Positions 24,906-34,934 of a stretch of DNA of 64,000 bases are shown here, in pieces. The position numbers and the translations under genes are program-made. This DNA comes from Halomonas gemina (GTDB lineage: Bacteria; Pseudomonadota; Gammaproteobacteria; Pseudomonadales; Halomonadaceae): positions 1 to 64,000 of the forward strand of contig NZ_JAMJPK010000008.1 in NCBI RefSeq assembly GCF_023554995.1. The letters are read 5' to 3'. How positions within the stretch are numbered: position 1 is the stretch's first letter; each line of letters begins with the position of its first letter. A model generated the notes under the pieces. It was not told the origin of the DNA and did not search any database. It saw nothing but the letters and a program-made list of their open reading frames with translations.

Positions 24906-27900
24906 ATGCAACGCCCGGATGCCGATACCTCCAGACGCCGACGCCTGAGCTGGCTGATGGCCGCTCCCCTGCTGGCCCTCGCCCTCTACCTGATCGTGGC
25001 CAACGGGCTGATCAATGCCCCGTACACCCAGGCGTGGCTGGCCGAGAAGACCGGCATCTCCGTCCGCTGGGCGTCGGGGTGGAGCGCCTTTCCCGGCCAT
25101 TTCGTCCTCGAGGACCTCTACATCGAGAGTGAGGATCCGGCCCTCGGGCTGGCGGTGGACCGGGCCCGCCTGCGGATCTCGCTGCCGGCGCTGCTCGAGC
25201 GCCGGCTGGAAGTCTCCCGCTTCACGGCACAGGGACTGCGCCGCTTCAGCCTGGGACACAACCGTCTGGAGGGGCATGGCGAGGTCGCGCTCTCGGGCCT
25301 GCGCCTGGACGATGGCCGGGTGTCGATCCAGGGCCTCGAGCTGGGCCTGGAGGAGGCCCGGGTCAGGCGTGGCAGCACGGTGCTGGCCAACAACATTCGC
25401 CTGACGATCAACCTGCAGGTGGCGCCGTTCCGGTTGCGAGAACACCCCGACCTGGCAGCGGCGCGCTTCGTCTCGGGAACGCTCTCCCTGGACGCCACGG
25501 CCGATGCCTGGGATGTCTTCACCCCCTACCTGCGCCAGCTGGACTGGCTCGACCTGGCCGGCCACGGCAGGCTGACCGGCGAGCTGTCACTCGAGCGCGG
25601 CGAACTCGCCCCGGGAAGCGACCTCAGGCTGGACTCCCCATCGCTGCTGGTGGAACTGGACGAGCGCTTGCTGCTGTCCGCTTCCGAGGAGCCCACGGAG
25701 GAGGCCAGACCAGGCCGGGAACGGGCCGTGGGCACGCCCGACCACCACCGGCTCAGTGGGGCCGGCCGCGTCACCGGCCGCGTCGTGGCAGGCGACGAGG
25801 GGCCGGTGATGGAGCTCGGGGTGACCCTCGACGAGATGCTGATGCAGCGAGCGGGGCTGGCCGAGCCCTTCATGACCAGCCGGCGATTCCGGCTGTCCGC
25901 ACGGCTGCCCGGCGCCGACCTCGCCGATGCCCCGCGGCAACTGGCCTCCGCCCGCCTCGAGTGGGAAGATGCGCGCCTGCCCAACGTGGGCGACCTGGCA
26001 GTCTACCTGCCCGAGGGTGGCCCGCTGACGCTGCAGAGCGGCAGTGCACGACTGGAGGGGTACCTGGCATACCGGGATGGCCTGCTCGAGGGCAACTTCC
26101 ACCTCGCCGGTGACCGGGTGGCCCTGACCCTGGCCGGACGGCCGCTGGAAGGCAGCATAACCCTGGACCTGGCACTGCCCGAGGTCGACCCACGCCAGCG
26201 ACGGCTGGACCTGACCGGCACCCACCTCGAGGTCTCCGCGAGTGGCGAGGAGGATGCGCTGCCGTTGACCACCGAGGTCACCCTGGAGGAGGCCCGCCTG
26301 ACCTCGATGGTGCCCCTGGCCAGGCTCATCGGGGGACAGGGCCCACCGCCGCTGGAGGGCCGGGTGGTGCTCAGGGGACGCGTGGCCCGGCTCGATGTCC
26401 TCGATGACTTCCTGATCCACGCCGTCGACGGCGGCCTGACGCTGGAAGGCGGCGGTAACCTGGCGGCCAGCCTGCAGCTGGAGCAGGGTCGGGTGGCCTC
26501 GGGCAGCCGCCTGGCCGTGACCACCGAGTCGCTGCGGGCTCGCCTGTTCGACCTGGAGGCCTCGGGGCGGGGCAGCGTCACCGCCAGCTGGCAGGAGGCC
26601 CTGGGTCGGCCCGCGGCCAGGCTGGATGCCAGCCTGGAGGGGACCCGCGTGGCGAGATTGTCCGACCGTCAGCTGCTGATGCAGGAGGGTCGGCTGGTCC
26701 TGACCGCCGAGAGCGACGCTACCGGGCTCGACGCCTCGCTGGCGGGCCCGCGCCTGTCGCTCTCCTGGCAGGACGCCGAGATGCCCGATGTCGCGGTGCT
26801 GCAGCCCTACCTGCCTGCGGCCGCCCCGGTGACGCTGAAGTCCGGACGGGCCGCCACCCGGGGCAGGATCGAGGTCGAGGGCGGACGGGCCCGCGGCCAG
26901 ATCGACCTGACCGGACAGCGCATCACCGGCCGCCTGCTCGGCCGGGAAGTGGAAGGGGAGCTGACCCTGGACCTCCAGGTACAGAAGGCCGACCTGGGCA
27001 ACGGCCGCCTGGACCTCTCCGGGTCGCGGCTGGCAATGCAGGCGGCTGCGACGGCATCGGGCCCGCGCATGCGCACCCGGATCGTGGCACGCGAGGCGCG
27101 CCTCGGTCCGCTGCCTGTTCCGGGCCGGGAAGGGAAAGCACCGGGAATGGACGGCCAGCTCGTGCTCGATGGGCTGGTCGCCAACCTGGGCTTCCTCGAC
27201 GACTTCCTTCCGTCCGCCCACGGCCTGACCCTGGAGGGGAGCGGCCGCTTCCACGCTGACCTGAAACTGGCGAATGATCACCTGCGTCCGCGCAGCCGGT
27301 TCCGGGTCGAGGCGGACGACCTGGCGGTCGGCTTCCTCGACTTCGCGGCCACTGGCAAGGGCCGCCTGGAGGCCGAGATCGTCGGCGACCACGATGCGCC
27401 GGGCGCCCGCATGAGCCTGACGCTGCCGCGCTTCAGCCTGAACCGGATCGGTGAGGCCAAGGCCCACGTCGAGGGCCGCCACTTCAGCCTCGTGACCGAG
27501 ACGCCGCGCTTCGGCCTCGACCCTGAAGAACATTCGCTGCAGAACTTCACCACCCGCATTCGCCTGCCCATCGCCGAGGTGGACGACCTCTCTCGCTACA
27601 ACGCCTACCTTCCCGAGGACGCTGGCCTGGCGCTGCTGGGTGGCCGTGCCGGCCTGGAAGTGGACCTTCACCTTGAGGGGCTCCAGGCCCGCGGCGACCT
27701 TACCCTCCAGGCCTTCGACACGGCCATCCGGCTCGGCGAGCAGCACCTGGAGGGTGACCTGCGACTCGAGGCGCGCCTGCGTGATGGCAACCTGGTCACC
27801 CGCCGCTTCGATGCCTCCGGCTCACAACTTCGACTGGACAACATCCAGCGCCGGGATGAGCAGACACGCGGCGAGGCCGGCTGGTGGGCGCGCCTCGACA

Positions 27901-28370
27901 TCACCGAGGGTCGTCTTGACTGGACCCGCCCCCTGCAACTGGATGCGCGCATCGCCATGGCGATGCGCGACAGCGGCCTGCTGGCGCGCCTGTTCCTGTC
28001 CCGGGCCCGGGAGTGGGAATGGCTGGGTCGGCGCCTGACGGTGAACGACATCCGTGGCAACGCCCTGCTGCACCTGGACGACGATACCCTGCAGCTGCGC
28101 GAGGCTCGCCTGACGGGCGGCCCCCTGGAGATGCTCGCCGACCTGGTCATTCGCGACAAGGCGCTGGAGGGCTCCCTCTATGCCCGCCTGGGCATCCTCG
28201 CCGTCGGGGTGTCCCTCGAGCAGGGCCGGCCCGAGGTTCGCCTGCTGCGTCCGCGCCGCTGGTATGAACGCCACCGCCCCTCGCCGGAAGAGGACCTGGA
28301 GGAGGTCACGGTGCACCAGTGGCAGCAGGCCCTGGATACCCAGGCTCGCCCTTCCGGGAACACGGAGTGA
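24906..28370 (+). CDS. Large AsmA-like envelope protein with three internal modules (1154 aa)
   Basis: One N-terminal transmembrane helix (WLMAAPLLALALYLIVANGL) is followed by more than 1100 residues of beta-rich sequence with repeated [LEGxG/LxLxxxR] strands, as in AsmA, YhdP and TamB, which span the periplasm as lipid-conducting grooves. Three related modules can be traced by the stretch around YLP at residues 367, 635 and 901, and by paired LDDFL...LTLEG stretches near 26395 and 27195. The C-terminus is charged (RRWYERHRPSPEEDL). The start 24906 follows GAGGACG; an in-frame ATG at 24873 is possible. Its role is probably lipid or phospholipid transport between inner and outer membrane; this is inferred from fold alone. 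Confidence 0.72.
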   Translation: MQRPDADTSRRRRLSWLMAAPLLALALYLIVANGLINAPYTQAWLAEKTGISVRWASGWSAFPGHFVLEDLYIESEDPALGLAVDRARLRISLPALLERRLEVSRFTAQGLRRFSLGHNRLEGHGEVALSGLRLDDGRVSIQGLELGLEEARVRRGSTVLANNIRLTINLQVAPFRLREHPDLAAARFVSGTLSLDATADAWDVFTPYLRQLDWLDLAGHGRLTGELSLERGELAPGSDLRLDSPSLLVELDERLLLSASEEPTEEARPGRERAVGTPDHHRLSGAGRVTGRVVAGDEGPVMELGVTLDEMLMQRAGLAEPFMTSRRFRLSARLPGADLADAPRQLASARLEWEDARLPNVGDLAVYLPEGGPLTLQSGSARLEGYLAYRDGLLEGNFHLAGDRVALTLAGRPLEGSITLDLALPEVDPRQRRLDLTGTHLEVSASGEEDALPLTTEVTLEEARLTSMVPLARLIGGQGPPPLEGRVVLRGRVARLDVLDDFLIHAVDGGLTLEGGGNLAASLQLEQGRVASGSRLAVTTESLRARLFDLEASGRGSVTASWQEALGRPAARLDASLEGTRVARLSDRQLLMQEGRLVLTAESDATGLDASLAGPRLSLSWQDAEMPDVAVLQPYLPAAAPVTLKSGRAATRGRIEVEGGRARGQIDLTGQRITGRLLGREVEGELTLDLQVQKADLGNGRLDLSGSRLAMQAAATASGPRMRTRIVAREARLGPLPVPGREGKAPGMDGQLVLDGLVANLGFLDDFLPSAHGLTLEGSGRFHADLKLANDHLRPRSRFRVEADDLAVGFLDFAATGKGRLEAEIVGDHDAPGARMSLTLPRFSLNRIGEAKAHVEGRHFSLVTETPRFGLDPEEHSLQNFTTRIRLPIAEVDDLSRYNAYLPEDAGLALLGGRAGLEVDLHLEGLQARGDLTLQAFDTAIRLGEQHLEGDLRLEARLRDGNLVTRRFDASGSQLRLDNIQRRDEQTRGEAGWWARLDITEGRLDWTRPLQLDARIAMAMRDSGLLARLFLSRAREWEWLGRRLTVNDIRGNALLHLDDDTLQLREARLTGGPLEMLADLVIRDKALEGSLYARLGILAVGVSLEQGRPEVRLLRPRRWYERHRPSPEEDLEEVTVHQWQQALDTQARPSGNTE

Positions 28371-28495
28371 CCTCTCCTTCCTACCAAAGAATCGCGAGTA
28401 ATAAATAAGTGGCGTATTGCATCGCAACACACTGTGATAAGATTCGCCCGCTTTTTAACCCTTCCCCCACCTCCTGCCTCAGGATGATCGCAGCC

Positions 28496-29980
28496 ATGCT
28501 GACAACCTGTCGTATACCCCCCAGGCCACGGCAAACCGTCCGTTGGCCGGGCATGCTCGTGCTCGCCGTGTTCTCGCTGCTGGCCAGCGGCCCCGTGCTC
28601 GCCGCCACCGGCGAACTCGACCTGACCGGCTCCTTCGTGGGCATGCTCGCCGTCGCCGTCTTCGTGCTGGCCTACGCCCTGGTCATGGCCGAAGAGAAGA
28701 TCCACATGCGCAAGTCGAAGCCGGTGCTGGTCGCGGCCGGCATCATCTGGGCGCTGATCGGCTGGGTCTATGTCAAGGCGGGCATGCCCGCCGAGTCGGA
28801 GCACGCCTTCCGCGTGACCCTGCTTGAGTTCACCGAGCTGATGCTGTTCCTGCTGGTGGCGATGACCTACATCAACGCCATGGACGAGCGCCGGGTGTTC
28901 GATGCATTGCGCTCCTGGATGGTCCGCAAGGGCTTCGATTATCGGCAGCTATTCTGGATCACCGGCGTACTGGCCTTCGTGATCTCACCGATCGCCGACA
29001 ACCTGACCACCGCACTGCTGATGTGTGCGGTGGTGACCAAGGTCGCCGAGGGCGACAAGCGCTTCATCAACCTTTGCTGCGTCAACATCGTGGTGGCGGC
29101 CAATGCCGGTGGCGCCTTCAGTCCCTTCGGTGACATCACCACCCTGATGGTCTGGCAGGCGGGCATCGTGCAGTTCCAAGAGTTCTTCGAGCTGCTGATC
29201 CCGTCGCTGATCAACTTCCTGATCCCGGCCGTGGTGATGAGCGCCTTCATCAAGAACCGCAAGCCTGCCAGCATGGAGGAGGACGTCTGGCTCAAGCGAG
29301 GTGCCCGCCGCATCATCGCCCTCTTCCTGCTCACCGTGGCCACCGCCGTGGCCTGCCACGTCTTCCTGCACCTGCCGCCGGTGCTGGGCATGATGACGGG
29401 CCTTGGCTACCTGCAGTTCTTCGGCTACTACCTGCGCCGCACCCTGCCGCGCTCCCTGGAACGCAAGCGGACCCGCTACAGCCAGCGCGGCGACTGGAAG
29501 AAGCTCGAGAGCCTGGGCAGCGTGGTGCCCTTCGACGTCTTCAACCGTGTGGCACGGGCCGAGTGGGATACCCTGCTGTTCTTCTATGGCGTGGTGATGT
29601 GCGTGGGAGGCCTTGGCTTCATGGGCTACCTGGGCATGCTCTCCGAGGCCCTCTACACCGGCTGGAACGCCACCGGGGCCAACATTGCCCTGGGGGTAAT
29701 CTCGGCGGTGGTCGACAACATCCCGGTGATGTTCGCGGTGCTGACCATGGAGCCGGACATGTCCCATGGCCACTGGCTGCTGATCACCCTCACCGCCGGC
29801 GTGGGCGGCAGCCTGCTGTCGATCGGCTCGGCGGCCGGCGTCGCCCTGATGGGCCAGGCCCGCGGCAACTACACCTTCATGGGCCACCTGCGCTGGACCC
29901 CGGTGATCGCCCTGGGCTACATCGCCAGCGTGATGGCCCACCTGTGGCTCAATGCCGAGAGCTTCCACGTCTTCAACTGA
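28496..29980 (+). CDS. nhaD: Na+/H+ antiporter NhaD
   Basis: A member of the NhaD branch of the IT superfamily, exporting Na+ or Li+ for H+ and important for alkaline and saline growth. After an N-terminal cleavable or signal-anchor segment (LVLAVFSLLASGPVLAATGE) come about twelve helices. Conserved stretches are SPIADNLTTALLMCAV, ANAGGAFSPFGDITTLMVWQ and the C-terminal VVDNIPVMFAVL and GVGGSLLSIGSAAG, which hold the paired Asp/Thr/Asn ion-site residues. At about 494 aa it has normal length. ATGs at 28484 and 28553 are alternative starts. It fits a halophilic host. Confidence 0.9.
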   Translation: MLTTCRIPPRPRQTVRWPGMLVLAVFSLLASGPVLAATGELDLTGSFVGMLAVAVFVLAYALVMAEEKIHMRKSKPVLVAAGIIWALIGWVYVKAGMPAESEHAFRVTLLEFTELMLFLLVAMTYINAMDERRVFDALRSWMVRKGFDYRQLFWITGVLAFVISPIADNLTTALLMCAVVTKVAEGDKRFINLCCVNIVVAANAGGAFSPFGDITTLMVWQAGIVQFQEFFELLIPSLINFLIPAVVMSAFIKNRKPASMEEDVWLKRGARRIIALFLLTVATAVACHVFLHLPPVLGMMTGLGYLQFFGYYLRRTLPRSLERKRTRYSQRGDWKKLESLGSVVPFDVFNRVARAEWDTLLFFYGVVMCVGGLGFMGYLGMLSEALYTGWNATGANIALGVISAVVDNIPVMFAVLTMEPDMSHGHWLLITLTAGVGGSLLSIGSAAGVALMGQARGNYTFMGHLRWTPVIALGYIASVMAHLWLNAESFHVFN

Positions 29981-30350
29981 CCTCCTCCCCCGGCGGCCAT
30001 CCGCCGCCGGGGTCTCCCACCGCGTTGATACGCCGGCCTGTAAATTTCCTTAAAGTGATGTAGCGTATAAGGATGACCCGTGTCGGAACGACATGATGGT
30101 CCTCCTGATGCCTGTCGTGGGGAATAACTGATACGCATCAGGCATTAAAAATGACAATGCCCCCAGGGGCAGCAGGGAGAGGGCGTCATGGCCTCGTACA
30201 CACGTAACGTGCAAGCCGCGCCTGCATGGTGCATGAGACTGGTGCTCGTCAGACAACGGGAACACAACCCCCGATGCCATCATTCGTCCTGACCCGCTCC
30301 CCGGCGGCGGGCGCCGTTGCCTATGCCAGCCAGCCGGGGAGGTACACTGC
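29981..30350. other. Intergenic region after nhaD
   Basis: About 370 bases. The left end holds the nhaD hairpin. CCTGATGC at 30104-30111 is repeated inverted at 30135-30142, and the stretch near 30040-30150 is AT-rich, so it is likely the promoter region of the following genes. No coding sequence is recognised. Confidence 0.4.
29988..30012 (+). terminator. Hairpin after nhaD
   Basis: CCCCGGCGGC, loop CATCC, GCCGCCGGGG: a perfect 10-bp stem eight bases past the nhaD stop. No T-run follows, so efficiency as an intrinsic terminator is uncertain. Confidence 0.65.
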
Positions 30351-30797
30351 ATGCTGCGCCTGAGCCTGCTGGCCCTGGCCAGCGTGCTGCTGCTGGCCGG
30401 CCTGCCGCTGGCCGGCACGACGGCCGTTGCTCAAGAAACACCGATCCTGCTGGTGGCCCACCCCGATGTGAATACCCGCCAGCTGAAGCGCGATACCACC
30501 CGCGCCATCTTCGCCATGAGGCAGCGCACCTGGCCCGACGGCCAGGCCGTGCGGGTCTTCGTGCTCGACAACAACCACCCCGTGCATGCGCGCTTTGCCA
30601 AGGAGCAGCTGGCCGTCTATCCGCACCAGCTGCAGCTGGCCTGGGACCGCATGGTGTTCTCGGGCACCGGGCAGGCGCCCGACCGTGTTCGCGACCAGGC
30701 AGAGATGCGTGAGCGTGTCGCCACCACGCCCGGTGCCGTGGGATATCTTGAAAGGGAGTACCTGGATGATCGTGTCCAAGTCATTTCGATGGAGTGA
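30351..30797 (+). CDS. Small PstS-like periplasmic protein (148 aa)
   Basis: A signal peptide (LRLSLLALASVLLLAGLPLA, cleavage near AVA) precedes a domain with ILLVAHPDVNTRQLKRD, AIFAMRQRTWPDGQAVRVFV and TPGAVGYLEREYLDD. The pattern matches the short phosphate-ABC-transporter-substrate-binding-like proteins (one lobe of a PBP), which in many gammaproteobacteria sit beside porin-like and signalling genes. A sensory or binding role in the periplasm is likelier than transport, as no ABC genes follow. GGGGAGG lies before the ATG. Its end overlaps the porin-like gene by 32 bases. Confidence 0.72.
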   Translation: MLRLSLLALASVLLLAGLPLAGTTAVAQETPILLVAHPDVNTRQLKRDTTRAIFAMRQRTWPDGQAVRVFVLDNNHPVHARFAKEQLAVYPHQLQLAWDRMVFSGTGQAPDRVRDQAEMRERVATTPGAVGYLEREYLDDRVQVISME

Positions 30798-31989
30798 TTC
30801 CCGCTCCATGATCGCCATGGCCGCCGCGCTGGCCCTGGGCCTCTCTGCCCAGGCCCGAAGCGACGAAGGCGTGCTGGATACCCTTCAGGTGCATGGCTTC
30901 CTGAGCCAGGCGATGATCATCACCGACGACAACAACTTCTTCGGTCCCAGCAGCGAGGACGAGGGCAGTTTCAAGTTCACCGAGATCGGTGCCAATGCCT
31001 CGCTGCGACCCCACGAGGATGTGTTGCTGGCCGCCCAGGTACTGAGCCGGCGGTCCGGCGGAGATGGCAGCGATGCCACTCCGAAGCTTGACTATGGGCT
31101 CATCGATTACCAGATGCTCTCCGACCAGCAACGTACCTTCGGCATCCAGCTCGGCCGCTTCAAGAACCCCTTCGGCTTCTACAACCAGACCCGCGATGTG
31201 GCCTTTACCCGGCCTAGTATCCTCTTGCCACAATCCATCTACTTCGACCGTACCCGGTCGCTGGGCCTAGCCGGTGACGGCGTCAGCCTCTACCATGAGG
31301 AGAGGCTCGAGACAGGGGCTCTAAGACTGCAGGCAGGCTTTGGGCAAGTACGCATTGAGGATGACGTAGACCGAACCCTGGGGCTAGAGAGGTTTCCAGG
31401 CTCCCTTGAGCCCGACACATCTGCGATCGGGCAAATACGATATGAGCATGATGGAGGCCGAATTGTAACGGCGCTCAGTACCGCCAGTGCCAATGCGGAA
31501 TATGACTCCCCTCCCGGTATGCCAGGAAATGGCAAGTTTCATTTCGAACCTTGGGTTCTCTCCTTTCAATACAATCAGGAACTATGGAGCCTCACTGCCG
31601 AATACGCCATCCGGAAGCTTGAACTCGAAGGGTTCAACGCCTTCGCGGACTCAGAGCGGAATGGAGAAAGCTGGTACATCCAGTACACGCGCCGCTTCAA
31701 CAATGACTGGCAATGGCTCGTTCGCTACGACAGCCTGGTAAATGACCGAGGTGACCGCTCAGGCAAGGAGTTTGAAGCCAGCACAGGGGGTTCGATTCCT
31801 GCCCACACACAGTTTGCCGACGATATCACCCTGGGCCTGCAGTGGACCCCCCACCCTCGCGTGATGCTGGCCGGCGAATATCATCATGTCGATGGCACCG
31901 GCTGGCTGCCTACCCAGGACAACCCGGACCCATCGGAGACCAGTCGTCGCTGGAACATGCTGCTGTTCCAGCTCTCGTTGCGCTTCTGA
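30766..31989 (+). CDS. Porin-like outer-membrane beta-barrel protein (407 aa)
   Basis: AAAGGGAG precedes the ATG at 30766. A signal peptide ends near AQARS, and the mature part consists of alternating amphipathic strands ending in the outer-membrane signature LLFQLSLRF with terminal Phe. The stretch LQVHGFLSQAMIITDDNNFFG and the strand LGRFKNPFGFYN resemble phosphate-selective or TonB-free porin relatives found beside PstS-like genes. The gene is mosaic: 42 of 60 bases are G/C at 31021-31080 but only 29-33 of 60 in the lines from 31441 to 31620. It overlaps the PstS-like gene by 32 bases, and the GGDEF/EAL gene follows after 33. Confidence 0.7.
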   Translation: MIVSKSFRWSDSRSMIAMAAALALGLSAQARSDEGVLDTLQVHGFLSQAMIITDDNNFFGPSSEDEGSFKFTEIGANASLRPHEDVLLAAQVLSRRSGGDGSDATPKLDYGLIDYQMLSDQQRTFGIQLGRFKNPFGFYNQTRDVAFTRPSILLPQSIYFDRTRSLGLAGDGVSLYHEERLETGALRLQAGFGQVRIEDDVDRTLGLERFPGSLEPDTSAIGQIRYEHDGGRIVTALSTASANAEYDSPPGMPGNGKFHFEPWVLSFQYNQELWSLTAEYAIRKLELEGFNAFADSERNGESWYIQYTRRFNNDWQWLVRYDSLVNDRGDRSGKEFEASTGGSIPAHTQFADDITLGLQWTPHPRVMLAGEYHHVDGTGWLPTQDNPDPSETSRRWNMLLFQLSLRF

Positions 31990-32022
31990 CGTCTCCATGC
32001 TCCTGGCCAGGAACCCGCCGAG

Positions 32023-34848
32023 ATGACCCTCCCCGCGTCCCTCCGGACTCGCCACCGACTCAGCCTGACATGGCGTGTCATCGCCCTGAGCAGCCTGCTG
32101 CTGGTCGGACTTGTGGCGCTGTTTACCTGGCTGGGCCACGACAACCTGACCCGCCAGTTCCAGGAGAGCCGCAACCAGCACCACGAGCGGCAACAGCGGG
32201 AGATCCGCCTGGCCCTGCAGCGTTCGGCGGAGAACCTTCGCCAGCTGGCGGGCCTGGCGGCGGCCTCGCCACGCCTGGGCCCCCCCCTCGAGGCGCGCAA
32301 CGCGGAAGAAGTCGAGGAAGCGCTGGCGTCTCAGTGGCCGACCCTGCAGCTCGAGGCCGGCATCGACGAGATACTGGTGGTGGACACCCAGGGGGGGATC
32401 CTGGGCCGCTGGGGGGCCGGCCAGTCCGAGAGTAGTCTGCCGATCCAGGCCTGGGCGCAACGGATCATGGATACCGAGATGCCCATCACGGCACTGCGCT
32501 GTGCGGCGGACTGCCAGCAGTATGCCGCCGTTCCGGTGCTGGTGGATGGCGAGAGCGTCGGCCTGGTCGTTCTCTCCCGCTCACTGGCCGATGTGACCCG
32601 ACAGGCCCGGGAGGTCTCCAACGCCGAAGTGGCCCTGCTGGTGACCGGCCCGCTGGAGGGCCGCGACCTTCCCGAAGCGCGCCATCTCGCCCCCTGGAAT
32701 GGCTATCTTCTGGCCCTGACGCGCCAGGAAGTCAGCCTGCCCGTCCTGCAACGGGCAGCCGAACTCGGACCGATCAGCGCCCTGCTGCAAGCACCCCTGC
32801 AGCTTCAGTATCGGGGCCAGCACCTGGAGCTCAGCGCGGTCCGCATGGACGAGGACGCGGACCGACGCAGCACCGGCTACTTCCTGCTGGTCTCCGACAT
32901 CTCGACCCAGATCAGGGCCATCAACGAGGACACTCGCATCCTGCTGGGCGTTGGCCTGGCGGGCTGGATCGCCGCGGAGCTGGTGCTGCTGCTGATCCTG
33001 CTGCGCCCCATGGCACGCCTGCGGCGGATCGCCGGCTTGCTGCCGACGCTGGCCAGCGGGGGATTCGACGATGTTCGCGCCGCGATCCCCGCCGTCCGCC
33101 ACCGCCTGCCGGACGAGATCGACGTGCTGGAAGGCACCACCCTGGAGCTCTCCCGACAGCTCGAGATGCTGGAAAAGGAGGTTCAGGAACGCGGAGACCA
33201 GTTGGCGGAGCGCGTCGAGGAGCTGGCCAAGGAACGGGACTTCGTCAACAGCCTGCTCGATACCGCCCGGGTCTTCATCATTGCCCAGGACAACCGGGGA
33301 CGGATCAGCCTGGTCAACGACTATACCCGCGCGATGCTGGACCTGGATGAACCCTCCCTGCTGGGTCGCCACTTCGTGGACGTGTTCGAGGCGGGCAGCC
33401 CTTCCCTGGTCGGCGCCTTCGACACACCACAGCAGGAGGAGCGGACCCTGCAGACTCCGGACCAGCGCATCCATACCATCGCCTGGTACCATGCCCCGCT
33501 GCCGTCCGGCACCGACGGCAGCATGTCGCGCATCTCGGTAGGGCTCGACATCACTGAGCGCAAGGCCGCGGAGGCCCGCCTGACCTGGCTGGCCGAATGT
33601 GATCCCCTGACCGAGCTCTACAACCGGCGCTACTTCCAGGATGCCCTGCAGAAGGCCCTGTGGCGGGAATCATGCGGCGCCGTGCTACTGCTGGACCTGG
33701 ACCAGTTCAAGGAGGTCAACGAGCTCAGCGGCCACCATGTCGGTGACCGCCTGCTGCGTGAGGTGGCGGAGACCCTCCTGCTGAACCTGGGCCATCGCGG
33801 TGTCATCGCCCGCCTGGGTGGCGACGAGTTCTCGCTGTTGCTGGAACATGCCGACGAGGACCAGGCGGTCCAGGTTGCCCAGTACATCGACCAGCTGCTC
33901 GACAGCCTGGGGTTCACGGCTGCAGGGCGCCGCCACCGGGTCACCGCGAGTATCGGCATAGCCTTGTTCCCGGTCCACGGCGCGACGCCGGCCGACCTGA
34001 TGGCCAGTGCCGACGTGGCCATGTACAAGGCCAAGGAGAGTGGCCTCCAGCACTGGCACCTGCTATCGAGGATCGAGAACGCCAAGGACGAGCTGCAGGA
34101 GCGGGTCTACTGGGTCGAGCGCGTGCGCAGCGCTCTGGAAGAAGACAGTTTCGAGCTGATGGTGCAACCGATCATGCGGCTGGAGGATCGCGACGTGAAG
34201 CACTACGAGGTACTGCTGCGCATGCGCGATGCCGATGGCAGCCTAGTATCGCCCGCCTGTTTCATCCCGGTAGCGGAGCGCAGCGGTCAGATCGTGCAGG
34301 TCGACCGCTGGGTGCTGCGCCACAGCCTGCGGCTACTCAGTCAACTGCAGGAGCGAGGTATCAGCCTGGCGGTCAACCTCTCGGGGCAGTCCCTGCATGA
34401 TGAAGGCCTGAAGCAGTACCTGGCCGACGAGTTGGCCGCGAGTGGTGCCGATCCCCACCATCTTATCCTCGAAGTCACCGAGACCGCCGCCGTCACTGAC
34501 TTCTCGACTGCACGCGGCGTGCTGCAGTCGGTCCGCGACCTCGGATGCCGCACCGCCCTGGACGATTTCGGCGTGGGCTTCAGCAGCTTCCATTACCTGG
34601 GGCAATTGCCGGTGGATTACATCAAGATCGACGGCTCCTTCATCCGCAGCCTGCCGATCAGCCCCGAGAGCCGCGTCATCGTCCAGGCCATCGCCGATAT
34701 TGCCGCCGGCTTCGGCAAGCAGGCGATCGCCGAGTTCGTCGATCAGGAAGCGCTGCTGCCGATGTTGAAGTCCTATGGCATCACCTATGGCCAAGGCTTT
34801 CACTTGGGCCGCCCTAGTCTGATAAAGAATATCTTAAAGGACACATGA
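32023..34848 (+). CDS. Membrane-bound PAS-GGDEF-EAL cyclic-di-GMP protein (941 aa)
   Basis: Layout: membrane helix at about 17-38, periplasmic sensor domain, second helix near 305-330, a HAMP-like/coiled linker (350-410), a PAS domain (about 405-515), GGDEF (520-690) and EAL (690-940). The diguanylate cyclase motif GGDEF is intact at 599-603; the upstream RxxD inhibitory site is absent (GHRG). In the EAL domain the signature reads EVLLR at 729, and NLSGQ, LEVTET, DDFGVG (847) and KIDG are kept, so phosphodiesterase activity is possible. It probably translates a periplasmic signal, perhaps via the PstS-like protein and porin in the same transcript, into c-di-GMP levels. Confidence 0.88.
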   Translation: MTLPASLRTRHRLSLTWRVIALSSLLLVGLVALFTWLGHDNLTRQFQESRNQHHERQQREIRLALQRSAENLRQLAGLAAASPRLGPPLEARNAEEVEEALASQWPTLQLEAGIDEILVVDTQGGILGRWGAGQSESSLPIQAWAQRIMDTEMPITALRCAADCQQYAAVPVLVDGESVGLVVLSRSLADVTRQAREVSNAEVALLVTGPLEGRDLPEARHLAPWNGYLLALTRQEVSLPVLQRAAELGPISALLQAPLQLQYRGQHLELSAVRMDEDADRRSTGYFLLVSDISTQIRAINEDTRILLGVGLAGWIAAELVLLLILLRPMARLRRIAGLLPTLASGGFDDVRAAIPAVRHRLPDEIDVLEGTTLELSRQLEMLEKEVQERGDQLAERVEELAKERDFVNSLLDTARVFIIAQDNRGRISLVNDYTRAMLDLDEPSLLGRHFVDVFEAGSPSLVGAFDTPQQEERTLQTPDQRIHTIAWYHAPLPSGTDGSMSRISVGLDITERKAAEARLTWLAECDPLTELYNRRYFQDALQKALWRESCGAVLLLDLDQFKEVNELSGHHVGDRLLREVAETLLLNLGHRGVIARLGGDEFSLLLEHADEDQAVQVAQYIDQLLDSLGFTAAGRRHRVTASIGIALFPVHGATPADLMASADVAMYKAKESGLQHWHLLSRIENAKDELQERVYWVERVRSALEEDSFELMVQPIMRLEDRDVKHYEVLLRMRDADGSLVSPACFIPVAERSGQIVQVDRWVLRHSLRLLSQLQERGISLAVNLSGQSLHDEGLKQYLADELAASGADPHHLILEVTETAAVTDFSTARGVLQSVRDLGCRTALDDFGVGFSSFHYLGQLPVDYIKIDGSFIRSLPISPESRVIVQAIADIAAGFGKQAIAEFVDQEALLPMLKSYGITYGQGFHLGRPSLIKNILKDT

Positions 34849-34934
34849 AAAGGCCTTAAGCCCTATTATAAGACTATAGCTTGAATTTTGATCTTTCGGA
34901 TAATTGGCAACTCACAGTACAAAGGAAGTCAAGA

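Noticed and set aside
28371-28495. Sodium-sensing RNA ahead of nhaD
   Set aside because: The stretch is AT-rich and promoter-like, but I could not fold a known Na+-riboswitch pattern.
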